A stretch of 64,000 bases of DNA from Streptomyces glaucescens (lineage in GTDB: Bacteria; Actinomycetota; Actinomycetes; Streptomycetales; Streptomycetaceae). Of the stretch, positions 25,895 through 33,757 are shown piece by piece; the first letter of the stretch is position 1, and each line of letters begins with the position of its first letter. Under the pieces are notes generated by a model. It saw nothing but the letters and a program-made list of their open reading frames with translations. It was not told where the DNA came from and did not search any database. Position numbers and translations under genes: made by a program. The stretch is taken from NCBI RefSeq assembly GCF_000761215.1, contig NZ_CP009438.1:310001-374000 (forward strand), written 5' to 3'.

Positions 25895-26242
25895 ATGCCC
25901 ACCGCCTACGAAGTCGTCACCGTCATCGCCGTCCTGGCCAACGCCGCGATCGCCGCCGCGGACTTCTCCAGGGCCGGGTTCGTGCTCGCCAACTCGGCGG
26001 AGGTACGTGTGCCGCCGGCGTGGCTCCCCCGGCTCGCCGCGCTCAAGGCGGCCGGGGCCGCGGGCCTCCTCCTCGGACTCCTGGGCGTCCCGGCCGTCGG
26101 CGTGGCCGCGGCGACCGGACTCGTCCTGTTCTACGTCGGTGCCGTCGCCGCCCACGTCCGTGCCCGGGTCTTCCACAACATCGCTTTCCCCGGTGCCTAC
26201 TTGACCCTGGCCGCCGTCTCCCTCGCCCTCGCCGTGCTGTGA
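25895..26242 (+). CDS. DoxX-like small membrane protein
   Basis: A 115-residue protein with four hydrophobic helices (about 5-25, 50-68, 72-92 and 95-113). The pattern fits the DoxX-like family: a short loop after helix 1, LPRLAALKAAGAAGLLLGLL in helix 2, VGAVAAHVRARVFHNIAFP before helix 4. Members are linked to redox and detoxification in some bacteria, though no reaction is known. ATG 25895 has GGAGGACGGG upstream. It is divergent from the LysR gene, which probably regulates it. Confidence 0.87.
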   Translation: MPTAYEVVTVIAVLANAAIAAADFSRAGFVLANSAEVRVPPAWLPRLAALKAAGAAGLLLGLLGVPAVGVAAATGLVLFYVGAVAAHVRARVFHNIAFPGAYLTLAAVSLALAVL

Positions 26243-26407
26243 CGGAGGCGAACCGCGGCGGCCTCCACCGCAACGCCCCGCCGGGCCCGTGGGCCGTCCT
26301 GCGCGCGGGCGTACCGCGTCGGGAGCCCGGCGCTCCGGCGCGGCACCACCCGGCCCGGCCTCCGGGTGCCGGCCGCGTCGTGGCGGGCCGTCGTCCCGTC
26401 CCGCGGT

Positions 26408-26887
26408 TCATGGGGACGACCCCGCCGCGCGCCGTCGGCCGGGCCACATGTCGTCGTACGCGGCGTCCATGAACTGTGCCTGCGGCGCGCGCAGCGCGGA
26501 CGTGTCGGCCCTCTCGCCGCGGGCCGCTTCGGCGAGGTGGAGGGCATAGCGATAGGCGGCACCCCGCAGCGGTTCGCTTCCGGCGGCGAGGTCGATCTCC
26601 GCCTGCGCGAGCCACAGGTCGTCGACGAGCCGGTCGAGCTCGTCACCCGCCAGGACACGGCCGCCGTCCGAGCGTGCGAGCGCCGCCTTCTCCACGCGTG
26701 AGGCGATGCCCAGGAACTTCAGCACCGCGTCCTTGAGCTCCGCGCGGTGCGCGGCCGTCTCCTGCGCCTCGAGCTGCCGCGCGCCGACCCGCGACACGAG
26801 GTACTGGCCGAACAGCGACCCGCCCGCACCGAGTGCCACGCCCGCCAGGGACAACAGCGCCGGCCCCAAGGTTCCCCAAGATCCCAT
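26408..26887 (-). CDS. membrane-anchored hypothetical protein
   Basis: A 159-residue protein with one N-terminal membrane helix (about residues 6-30, Gly/Leu-rich) followed by a helical cytosolic domain (KDAVLKFLGIASRVEKAALA, then DELDRLVDDLWLAQAEIDLA) and a basic tail. The coiled-coil-like character suggests oligomerisation. This type is common in actinobacteria without assigned function. It converges on the DoxX-like gene and lies 73 bp downstream of the MFS gene on the same strand. Confidence 0.75.
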   Translation of the reverse strand: MGSWGTLGPALLSLAGVALGAGGSLFGQYLVSRVGARQLEAQETAAHRAELKDAVLKFLGIASRVEKAALARSDGGRVLAGDELDRLVDDLWLAQAEIDLAAGSEPLRGAAYRYALHLAEAARGERADTSALRAPQAQFMDAAYDDMWPGRRRAAGSSP

Positions 26888-26960
26888 GGCTGGATTCTCT
26901 CAACACCCGCCGGCGACGCCGGTGTCCGTCACGGAGCGCGGGCCGGGCCGGGGCGCCGGC

Positions 26961-28361
26961 TCACGCCTTGACCGTCGGTGCCGGCTGGGCCGCGCGGGCC
27001 ACACCGAGCAGGAACAGGCCGCAGGCCGTCACGATCAGCCAGCCCGCGTGCGACGCGTGGGCGAGGCCGGCGGGGCCGGCGTCCGCGACCAGGGCCCCGG
27101 CGACGGCGATGCCCACCGCCGAGCCGACCTGGCGTGCCGTCGAGGTGATCGCTCCGGCCACCCCGGCGCGGGACGGCGGCAGGCCGCCGACCGCGGTGTT
27201 GGTGAGGGGGGCGTTGGCGAAGCCGAAGCCGATGCCGATGAGCAGGTGGGCGAGCAGGAGCAGCGACGGGCTCGTGTCCTGGCGGAGATCGACCAGGGTC
27301 AGGCCGCCGGCCGCGAGGAAACCGCCGGCGAGGAGGAGGGGACGGCGCGGCCCCAGACGTCCCACGAGGGCGCCGGACCAGGGCGCGCACACGGTGGCAC
27401 CGAGGGCCATGGGCAGGGTCGCCGTGCCCGCGGCGAGCGGAGTCCAGCCGCGGCCGTGCTGGAGGTGGAGCGTGGTGAGCAGCAGGCTCATGCTGAGCGC
27501 GACGAACACCGCGGCCGCGCCGAGCACCGCCGTGGTGAAGGCAGGCCGCCGAAAGAGCGTCAGGTCCATCAGCGGCTCGCGGCGACGGAGTTCGACCCGG
27601 GCGAACGCGGCGACCGAGGCCGCTGTGAGGGCGTAGCCGGCCAGTGCGGTGGGCGAGGTCCAGCCGACGCGCGGTCCTTCGATGAGGACGCCGACGAAGA
27701 GGAACACGGCCGCGGTGAGGAGCGCCTGCCCGGGCAGGTCGAGCCGCCGGGTGCGCGACCCGCGCGACTCCGGGACGAAGACGGCGACGAGGACGAGCGC
27801 GGCGACGACGACCGGGGCGTTGATCCAGAACACCGACCGCCAGCCGAACGCCGCGATCAGGGCTCCGCCGGCGACCGGGCCCGCGGCCATGCTGAGCCCG
27901 AAGACCGATGCCCAGACACCGATCGCCCGGGCCCGTTCCCGCGGATCGGGCATCGCGTTCACCACGATGGCCAGCGCGACGGGGCTCAGCATGGAGGCGC
28001 CGATCCCCTGGACGGCCCGGGCGGCGACGAGCACGCCGAGGGAGGGGGCCAGCGCGCAGGCCAGGGAGGCCACGCCGAAGACGGCCAGCCCGAGCCGGAA
28101 GATCCTGCGCCGGCCGAAGCGGTCGGCGAGCGCGCCGGACACGACGAGGAGGCTGGCCAGGACGACGGTGTAGGCGTCGACGACCCATTCGAGACCGTGG
28201 GTGGTCGCTCCCAGGCCCCGTCCGATCTCCGGGAGGCCCACGTTGACGATGGTGGTGTCGACGCCCACCAGGAACATGCTCAGCGCGCAGACGGCCAGCA
28301 CCGTCCAGCGCCGGCGCGTGCCCGGAGCGGACGGTGGGGCGGTCGGGGTCGTGGTGGTCAC
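26961..28361 (-). CDS. MFS multidrug exporter, DHA2 (14-helix) family
   Basis: A 466-residue drug:proton antiporter of the DHA2/EmrB-QacA type. The family motifs are visible: motif D1-like MFLVGVDTTIVNVGLP in helix 1, motif A as GALADRFGRRRIFRLG between helices 2 and 3, motif C as VFGLSMAAGPVAGGAL in helix 5. About 14 helices are predicted. The start is the GTG at 28361 with GAGGAGG 5 bases before it. It is divergent from an XRE-cupin regulator gene with a perfect palindrome between them, so it is probably derepressed by the substrate that regulator senses. Confidence 0.93.
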   Translation of the reverse strand: MTTTTPTAPPSAPGTRRRWTVLAVCALSMFLVGVDTTIVNVGLPEIGRGLGATTHGLEWVVDAYTVVLASLLVVSGALADRFGRRRIFRLGLAVFGVASLACALAPSLGVLVAARAVQGIGASMLSPVALAIVVNAMPDPRERARAIGVWASVFGLSMAAGPVAGGALIAAFGWRSVFWINAPVVVAALVLVAVFVPESRGSRTRRLDLPGQALLTAAVFLFVGVLIEGPRVGWTSPTALAGYALTAASVAAFARVELRRREPLMDLTLFRRPAFTTAVLGAAAVFVALSMSLLLTTLHLQHGRGWTPLAAGTATLPMALGATVCAPWSGALVGRLGPRRPLLLAGGFLAAGGLTLVDLRQDTSPSLLLLAHLLIGIGFGFANAPLTNTAVGGLPPSRAGVAGAITSTARQVGSAVGIAVAGALVADAGPAGLAHASHAGWLIVTACGLFLLGVARAAQPAPTVKA

Positions 28362-28430
28362 GGTGTCCTCCTCGGTGGGCGGGTCTGCTGCCCGCTCATG
28401 CTCGGACCGAGGAGGAGCGGCGGCCCACGG

Positions 28431-28451
28431 TTTTTGCGGAGGCTGCAAAAA
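28431..28451. promoter_or_regulatory. operator palindrome between MFS and XRE-cupin genes
   Basis: Perfect 7-bp arms TTTTTGC and GCAAAAA with a 7-bp centre GGAGGCT. It lies 70 bp upstream of the MFS start and only 8 bp before the regulator's ATG. AT-rich in a GC-rich setting, it is the likely binding site of the XRE-cupin protein. Confidence 0.72.
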
Positions 28452-28458
28452 TGGCCGC

Positions 28459-29073
28459 ATGGAAGCGGATGCGGAGCCGGAGCTCACGGAGATCCTCGAC
28501 GGCATCGGGCCCCGGTTGCGCGCGCTGCGCCGCGACCGCCGGCTCACCCTGGAGGCCCTGGCGCAGACCACCGGAATCTCGGTGAGCACGCTGTCGCGGC
28601 TGGAGTCGGGGCTGCGGCGCCCGACCCTCGACCTGCTGATCCCCCTGGCGCGGGCGCACCGCGTCGCCCTGGACCGGATCGTGGCCGCCCCGGCCACCGG
28701 TGATCCCCGCGTGCACCTCGAGCCCCGCGGCCGGGGACACGGGAACGTGCTCGTGCCGCTCACGCAGTATCCGGGCCGGGTGCAGGTCTTCAAGCAGGTC
28801 CTCGCGCAGCGGGAGCCGAAACTCGTCACCCACGCCGGGTACGAGTGGCTGTACGTGCTGGCCGGGGAGCTGCGTCTCGTCCTGGGCGGGCGTGACGTCA
28901 CCCTCCGGCCGGGCGAGGTGGCCGAGTTCGACACCCATGAACCGCACTGGTTCGGCCCGGCCGGCGAGGACGCCGTGGAGATCCTCCATCTGTTCGGACC
29001 GCACGGCGACCAGGCCGTGGTCAGGGCGCGGTCACCGCGGGATTCCGGTACCGGTGGCGGCGCCGGCGCGTAG
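28459..29073 (+). CDS. XRE-cupin transcriptional regulator
   Basis: A 204-residue regulator: XRE/Cro-type helix-turn-helix at about residues 12-70 (LRRDRRLTLEALAQTTGISV, then LSRLESGLRRPTLDLLIPLA), then a cupin sensor at about 115-195 (YEWLYVLAGELRLVLGGRDV with GEVAEFDTHEPHWFG). Such proteins bind a small ligand or metal in the cupin and repress transporter or catabolic genes. It is divergent from the MFS exporter. The ATG at 28459 has no Shine-Dalgarno: the palindromic operator occupies that space, which suggests leaderless translation. It converges on the ppk2 gene with a 21-bp gap. Confidence 0.9.
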   Translation: MEADAEPELTEILDGIGPRLRALRRDRRLTLEALAQTTGISVSTLSRLESGLRRPTLDLLIPLARAHRVALDRIVAAPATGDPRVHLEPRGRGHGNVLVPLTQYPGRVQVFKQVLAQREPKLVTHAGYEWLYVLAGELRLVLGGRDVTLRPGEVAEFDTHEPHWFGPAGEDAVEILHLFGPHGDQAVVRARSPRDSGTGGGAGA

Positions 29074-29094
29074 GGTGCCCGCCCCGCTCCTCGC

Positions 29095-30135
29095 TCACTC
29101 CACCGGGGGGTGCTTCCCCGGGCCGTCACCGGGTCCGGCGAGCGGGGTCGGCGAGAGGTCCGCGGGTTCCTCGCCGGCCTCCAGCAGGGTGTCGGCCGCG
29201 CCCACGATCAGCGGGTCCGGCTTCCCGACGACCGCGTCGTCCTTGGCCGGGTAGTCGCAGCGGTCGAGGAAGCTGCGCATGGCTTCCAGCCGCCCCCTGC
29301 GCTTGTCGTTGTTCTTCACCACCGTCCACGGCGCGTGCACGGTGTCGGTGGCGCGGAACATGTCGACCTTGGCCTTGGTGTAGTCGTCCCACCGGTCGAG
29401 GGAGGCCAGGTCCGTGGGCGACAGCTTCCAGCGGCGTACGGGATCGACCTGGCGTATGGCGAACCGGGTCCGCTGCTCGGCCTGCGACACGGAGAACCAG
29501 AACTTCATCAGCAGGATGCCGTCGTCGGTGAGCAGCCGCTCGAACAGCGGCGCCTGCTCCAGGAAGGTGCGGTACTCCTCGTCGCTGCAGAAGCCCATCA
29601 CCCGCTCCACGCCCGCGCGGTTGTACCAGGAGCGGTCGAAGAAGACGATCTCACCACGCGCGGGCAGGTGCGACACGTAGCGCTGGAAGTACCACTGGCC
29701 CGCCTCGCGTTCCGTCGGCTTCTCCAGGGCCACGACGCGGGCGCCGCGCGGGTTGAGCCGCTCGGTGAAGCGCTGGATGGTGCCGCCCTTGCCGGCCGCG
29801 TCGCGCCCTTCGCAGACCACGACGATGCGCTGGCCGGTGTCCTTGACCCAGCGCTGCAGCTTGAGCAGCTCGATCTGCAGGAGCCGCTTGGTCCGCTCGT
29901 ACTCGCCCCGGCTCATCTTCCGGTCGTACGGGTAGTTCTCGCGCCAGGTGTCGATGGGGCTGCCGTCGGCGTCCAGGAGCAGCGGCTTCTCCGGGCGGCG
30001 CTCGTCGACACGCAGGCCGGCCAGCAGGACGTCGTCGCCGGGGCCGTCGGTGTTCCGGTCCTCTTCCGTGAGCCGGGGCGCGGGCCGTGGCACGCCGGCT
30101 GCCGCGTCGTCGCGTTCGTCGCGTTCATGGGACAT
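29095..30135 (-). CDS. ppk2: polyphosphate kinase 2 (PPK2)
   Basis: A 346-residue class-I-type PPK2, one P-loop domain. Walker A is CEGRDAAGKGGT and Walker B is FFDRSWYNRAGVE, with a lid region rich in Arg (EQRTRFAIRQ, VRRWKLSP). PPK2 enzymes use polyphosphate to phosphorylate NDP or NMP, preferring nucleotide synthesis over polyphosphate synthesis. Charged tails of about 60 residues (N) and 45 residues (C, Gly/Pro-rich) extend the core. ATG 30135 with GGGAGGATCACC. No exopolyphosphatase or PPK1 gene is nearby. Confidence 0.95.
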   Translation of the reverse strand: MSHERDERDDAAAGVPRPAPRLTEEDRNTDGPGDDVLLAGLRVDERRPEKPLLLDADGSPIDTWRENYPYDRKMSRGEYERTKRLLQIELLKLQRWVKDTGQRIVVVCEGRDAAGKGGTIQRFTERLNPRGARVVALEKPTEREAGQWYFQRYVSHLPARGEIVFFDRSWYNRAGVERVMGFCSDEEYRTFLEQAPLFERLLTDDGILLMKFWFSVSQAEQRTRFAIRQVDPVRRWKLSPTDLASLDRWDDYTKAKVDMFRATDTVHAPWTVVKNNDKRRGRLEAMRSFLDRCDYPAKDDAVVGKPDPLIVGAADTLLEAGEEPADLSPTPLAGPGDGPGKHPPVE

Positions 30136-30191
30136 GGTGATCCTCCCGGTGCGCTGTCTTGCGGCGGGGCCGTACTGGAGGCCGGGCCGTA

Positions 30192-30434
30192 CTAGAACGG
30201 CAGGCGGCCACGGGCGCGACGCCCGGCGGAACCGCTGCGGCCGACCGCGCGGGAGCTGGAGCGGAACGGCTTGCTGAACAGCCGTCCCAGGACACCCGGT
30301 GCCTTGGAGCCGGCTCGGGAGCCGAGGCCGAGGGTGCGCTGGGCGCCGTTCTGCGGGTGCCTGGACAGCCGCGGAAGCAGGAACGCCAGCACGGCAAGGA
30401 CGACACACAGGCCGATCACAGCGGCGATCATCAT
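30192..30434 (-). CDS. conserved small membrane protein (80 aa)
   Basis: Begins with a membrane helix (residues 2-21, IAAVIGLCVVLAVLAFLLP), then a basic Ser/Arg/Gly-rich tail (KPFRSSSRAVGRSGSAGRRA). Near-identical small proteins are widespread in Streptomyces; function unknown. Two adjacent ATGs (30434 and 30431) follow GGGAG. It lies 56 bp upstream of ppk2 on the same strand and may be co-transcribed with it. Confidence 0.82.
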   Translation of the reverse strand: MMIAAVIGLCVVLAVLAFLLPRLSRHPQNGAQRTLGLGSRAGSKAPGVLGRLFSKPFRSSSRAVGRSGSAGRRARGRLPF

Positions 30435-30618
30435 CGTGGACTCCCGAAGGGCGAGGTTGCGGGGTTGTGGTTGCGTTCAACCGACTGCCCCTCCGGCTCT
30501 TGAACACGCCCGCCTTTTGCGGCCGGTCGGCAAGTGTGTGCCCGCCGGCCCGCCCGTCCCATAACCTCGTGCCCGGAGACATCAGATGCCCTGGGCATCC
30601 ACAGTGAGGGAGGCGCTC

Positions 30619-31458
30619 GTGCTCGGAAGGGGCACGCGGCTGCTCGCGGCGGCCGCCGCCGTCGTGGCCTGCGTCGTGCTCATCGGCCCGAACGGTTCGG
30701 GCGATGACCACTTCACCAGGCCACTGCCCGCGGACGCCGTCGAGGACGTGGTGCCGAACCGGGTCATGACGTGGAACATCTGCAACCCCTGCGAGGAGAG
30801 CAACGTCGACCGGGCAGCGGAGATCGCCGCGTACGCGCCGCAGGTCATCGGTCTGCAGGAGGCGTGCGTGCGCGACGTCGAGAACATCCGGGACCATCTG
30901 GAGCTGCTGTACGGACTGGACTACCACGTCCGGTACGGGTCGGTGCTCAGGAACTGGGGCCGCTGCGGCGGGACGCCGTGGAGTCCTGGCGCCTACGGTC
31001 AGGCGGTCCTCTCGGCGGCGCCCATGACCGACCGGGTGGTCGTGGAGTACCCCGACGGGGGGTCCGAGGACCGCGGGTACATGGCGGTCACCACGCTGGT
31101 GGGCGGCCGGCCGGTCCGGGTGTTCAACACACACCTCGCCGAGCGGCGTCAGGAGTCCGTCCGGGCGGGCCAGGTCCGTGTCCTCGCCGCGGAGATCGCC
31201 CGGTACGACCGCGCCGTCGTCCTCGGGGACTTCAACGCGGTGCCGGACGCGCCCGAACTCTCGCGCATATGGGCCTGGGCGACGGACACGGACCCGGCGT
31301 GCCGTCCCGCACGCCTCGGCACCTGCACCACGACGACCGACTGGCACAGCAAGTTCGACTACATCTTCCTCCGGGGCATCACCCCGCTGAGGCACCGCGT
31401 GAGCCCTTCGCCGCACTCGGACCACCACCTGGTCCAGGCCGATCTGGCGCCGCTCTGA
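30619..31458 (+). CDS. secreted endonuclease/exonuclease/phosphatase-fold protein
   Basis: A 279-residue exported protein: a hydrophobic signal or anchor at residues 1-25 (LLAAAAAVVACVVLIG), then an EEP (DNase I-like) domain. Catalytic motifs are MTWNIC, IGLQEA (metal-binding Glu), FNTHLAERR, LGDFNAVPDA and the final SPHSDHHLVQADL His. It could cleave nucleic acid, phospholipid (sphingomyelinase-like) or another phosphodiester; the substrate is not fixed by sequence. The GTG start at 30619 with GAGGGAGG is preferred over ATG 30586. Two Cys pairs in the N-terminal half may form disulfides. Confidence 0.9.
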   Translation: MLGRGTRLLAAAAAVVACVVLIGPNGSGDDHFTRPLPADAVEDVVPNRVMTWNICNPCEESNVDRAAEIAAYAPQVIGLQEACVRDVENIRDHLELLYGLDYHVRYGSVLRNWGRCGGTPWSPGAYGQAVLSAAPMTDRVVVEYPDGGSEDRGYMAVTTLVGGRPVRVFNTHLAERRQESVRAGQVRVLAAEIARYDRAVVLGDFNAVPDAPELSRIWAWATDTDPACRPARLGTCTTTTDWHSKFDYIFLRGITPLRHRVSPSPHSDHHLVQADLAPL

Positions 31459-31565
31459 GCAGTTGTTCGCAGACGAAGTGGGAAGAGGACGTTTGCGGGC
31501 GCCGGAACGGTGCACACGATGAGCTAACAAAACCTTTATACGTCGACGAGACGGAGGACCTCACC

Positions 31566-31847
31566 ATGGGCATCATCGCGTGGATCATCATCGGCCTGCT
31601 CGCCGGAATGATCGCCAAGGCCATCATGCCGGGCAAGGACCCGGGCGGCATCATCATCACCATGCTCATCGGTATCGCGGGCGGTCTCCTCGGCGGCTGG
31701 CTCGGTAAGGTGATCTTCGGCGTGGATTCGGTCGACGGCTTCTTCGAGCTCTCCACCTGGGTGGCCGCCATCGTCGGCTCCGTGATCCTTCTCGCCCTCT
31801 ACCGCCTCGTCACCGGCAACCGCGGCCACACCCACCGCCACGCCTGA
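31566..31847 (+). CDS. GlsB/YeaQ/YmgE-family stress membrane protein
   Basis: A 93-residue protein with three hydrophobic segments: GIIAWIIIGLLAGMIAKAIM, then GGIIITMLIGIAGGLLGGWL, then WVAAIVGSVILLALYRLV. Small Gly-zipper proteins of this family (often called transglycosylase-associated) are induced by envelope or general stress; no enzyme activity is proven. ATG 31566 has GGAGGACC upstream. A strong terminator follows 27 bp after the stop. Confidence 0.92.
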   Translation: MGIIAWIIIGLLAGMIAKAIMPGKDPGGIIITMLIGIAGGLLGGWLGKVIFGVDSVDGFFELSTWVAAIVGSVILLALYRLVTGNRGHTHRHA

Positions 31848-31873
31848 TCTGCTGACGCACGACACATCGGATA

Positions 31874-31917
31874 ACGCTGAACGGCTCCGTCCCGCGAGGG
31901 AGGGAGCCGTTCAGCGT
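31874..31917. terminator. strong, likely bidirectional terminator
   Basis: A 15-bp perfect stem (ACGCTGAACGGCTCC with its complement, 31874-31888 and 31903-31917) and a 14-nt loop. It sits between the convergent GlsB-like and GntR genes. Confidence 0.9.
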
Positions 31918-31950
31918 GTGCGCGGCGTACGGGCCGCCGGGGGCACGGGA

Positions 31951-32658
31951 TCACGCCCCCTGCGCCGCCCCCTGCGCCGCCCCCTGCGCCGCCCCTTGCG
32001 TCGCCCACAGCGACCGCACATGGCCCAGATGCCGGCTCATCAGGTCCTGCGCGGCCTGTGCGTCCCCCGCGAGCATCAGATCGAGCAGTTCCAGGTGCTC
32101 CTCGGCGGAGGGCAGCAGCATGCCGCGCGCGTCCAGCGCCGTCAGCCCGTACAGCCGGGACCGCTTGCGCAGGTCGCCGACCGTCTCGACCAGGCGGTCG
32201 TTGCCGTGCAGGCCGAGCAGGGCGAGGTGGAAGCGGCGGTCGGCGTCCAGGTAGCCGAGCAGGTCGTGGTCGCGGGCGCTCGCCACGATCTCCTCGGCCA
32301 CCGGCCGCAGGGCCTCCAGCTGCTCCCGGCTCGCCGACCGCGTCACCGCACCCACCGTCGGCACCTCGATCAGCGCCCGCAGCTCGCTGTACTGGTCGAG
32401 GTCGCGCTCGCTGATCTCGGTCACCCGGAACCCCTTGTTCCGTACGGGTTCGACCAGTCCTTCCCGGACCAGGTCGAGCATCGCCTCGCGCACCGGGGTC
32501 GCGGAGATCCCGAAGTCGGAGGCGAGTGCCGGGGCCGAGTAGACCCGCCCCGGCTGCAGCTCGCCGGAGATCAGGGCGGCGCGCAGCGCGTGGGCCACCT
32601 GGTCGCGCAGCCGTTGCTGCGCGGTGATGAGGTTGGCTTGCTTCAGGTGGCCACCCAT
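31951..32658 (-). CDS. GntR-family (FCD-domain) regulator of the hydroxyproline operon
   Basis: A 235-residue regulator. The winged helix is at about residues 15-80 (LRDQVAHALRAALISGELQP, then FGISATPVREAMLDLVREGL), and the helical FCD effector domain at about 90-215 has the metal-ligand pattern D...H...H expected (DADRRFHLALL, EHLELLDLM, RHLGHVRS). It is the last gene of the hydroxyproline block, 80 bp after the epimerase gene, so it probably senses hydroxyproline or an intermediate. The likely sites are 37716-37738 and 40209-40228. The C-terminus ends in four GAAQ-type repeats from a 12-bp tandem DNA repeat. RBS GGAGGCAGACC. Confidence 0.9.
   Translation of the reverse strand: MGGHLKQANLITAQQRLRDQVAHALRAALISGELQPGRVYSAPALASDFGISATPVREAMLDLVREGLVEPVRNKGFRVTEISERDLDQYSELRALIEVPTVGAVTRSASREQLEALRPVAEEIVASARDHDLLGYLDADRRFHLALLGLHGNDRLVETVGDLRKRSRLYGLTALDARGMLLPSAEEHLELLDLMLAGDAQAAQDLMSRHLGHVRSLWATQGAAQGAAQGAAQGA
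31955..31999. repeat. 12-bp tandem repeat in the 3' end of the GntR gene
   Basis: About 3.7 copies of a 12-mer (GCCCCCTGCGCC type, last copy with changes) encode the repeated Gly-Ala-Ala-Gln tail. In-frame unit length means copy-number change would not break the gene. Confidence 0.8.
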
Positions 32659-32738
32659 GGTCTGCCTCCGGGGCTGGGGTCTGCGACCGGCGCTGTGATC
32701 GGCAGCGGTCGCACGGTTGCTTCTGCTTGTCGGGCACC

Positions 32739-33740
32739 TCAGAGTAGGAAACCCGCCGGGAAGGGGTCGTCCGGGTCCAGGAAGTACTGGGCCGTGCCCG
32801 TGATCCACGCCCGCCCGGTGACCGTGGGCACCACGGCGGGCCGGCCGCCTACGGTGGTCTCGCCGACGAGGCGGCCCACGAACCGCGTGCCGATGAACGA
32901 CTCGTTCACGAAGTCGGCGCCCAGCGCGAGTTCGCCGCGCGCGTGCAGCTGGGCCATGCGCGCCGAGGTGCCGGTGCCGCAGGGCGAACGGTCGAACCAG
33001 CCGGGGTGGATGGCCATCGCGTGCCGCGAGTGCTCGGCGTCGGAACCGGGCGCGGTCAGGTACACGTGCTTGAGCCCGGCGATCCCGGGCTGCTCCGGGT
33101 GCACCGGCCGGTCGGTGGTGTTCACCGCGTCCATGACCGCGAGGCCCGCGGCGAGCAGTTCCGCCTTGCGGTCCCGGTCGAAGGGCAGCCCCAGCGCGTC
33201 GAGTTCGACGAAGGCGTAGAAGTTCCCGCCGTAGGCCAGGTCGTAGCCGACGGTCCCGAACCCGGGCACCCGCACGGTGCGGTCCAGGGCGACGGCGAAC
33301 GCGGGCACGTTGGTGAGCGTGACCTCCCCGGCGACGCCGTCCGTCACCCGGACGTCGGCCGTGACCAGGCCCGCCGGGGTGTCCAGGCGGACCGTGGTCA
33401 CCGGTTCCGTGACCGGTACCAGTCCCGTCTCGACGAGTACGGTGGCGACACCGATCGTGCCGTGCCCGCACATCGGCAGGGCACCGGACACCTCGATGAA
33501 CAGCACGCCGTGGTCGGCGTCCGGCCGGGTGGGCGGCTGAAGGATCGCGCCGCTCATCGCGGAGTGGCCGCGCGGTTCGTACATCAGCAGGGTGCGGACG
33601 TGGTCGAGGTGGTCGACGAGGTGGCGGCGGCGCTCGGCCATGGTGGAGCCGGGCAGCACGCCGATGCCGCCGGTGACGACCCGGGTGGGCATGCCCTCGG
33701 TGTGCGAGTCGACGGCGTGGTAGACGTGTCGGGTGCGCAA
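32739..33740 (-). CDS. 4-hydroxyproline 2-epimerase (proline racemase family)
   Basis: A 333-residue proline-racemase-fold enzyme. Both catalytic cysteines are present, Cys91 in PMCGHGTIG and Cys254 in SPCGTGTSA, so it should epimerise rather than dehydrate (3-hydroxyproline dehydratases have Thr at the second site). The context, a D-hydroxyproline-type dehydrogenase and a DapA-family deaminase, indicates interconversion of trans-4-hydroxy-L-proline and cis-4-hydroxy-D-proline, step one of hydroxyproline catabolism. The start is a TTG at 33740, fixed by a GGAGGTCCCGC RBS; the open frame upstream is not coding. It lies 17 bp after the DapA-family gene. Confidence 0.92.
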   Translation of the reverse strand: MRTRHVYHAVDSHTEGMPTRVVTGGIGVLPGSTMAERRRHLVDHLDHVRTLLMYEPRGHSAMSGAILQPPTRPDADHGVLFIEVSGALPMCGHGTIGVATVLVETGLVPVTEPVTTVRLDTPAGLVTADVRVTDGVAGEVTLTNVPAFAVALDRTVRVPGFGTVGYDLAYGGNFYAFVELDALGLPFDRDRKAELLAAGLAVMDAVNTTDRPVHPEQPGIAGLKHVYLTAPGSDAEHSRHAMAIHPGWFDRSPCGTGTSARMAQLHARGELALGADFVNESFIGTRFVGRLVGETTVGGRPAVVPTVTGRAWITGTAQYFLDPDDPFPAGFLL

Positions 33741-33757
33741 CGCGGGACCTCCGTCGG

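Noticed and set aside
31534..31550. AT-rich TTTATAC upstream of the GlsB-like gene as a -10 element
   Set aside because: No -35 at suitable distance and no sigma-B-type GTTT/GGGTAY pair could be confirmed, so no promoter is annotated.
31955..31999. Tandem repeats as a CRISPR array
   Set aside because: 12-bp units without spacers inside a coding sequence; no CRISPR array exists in the window.
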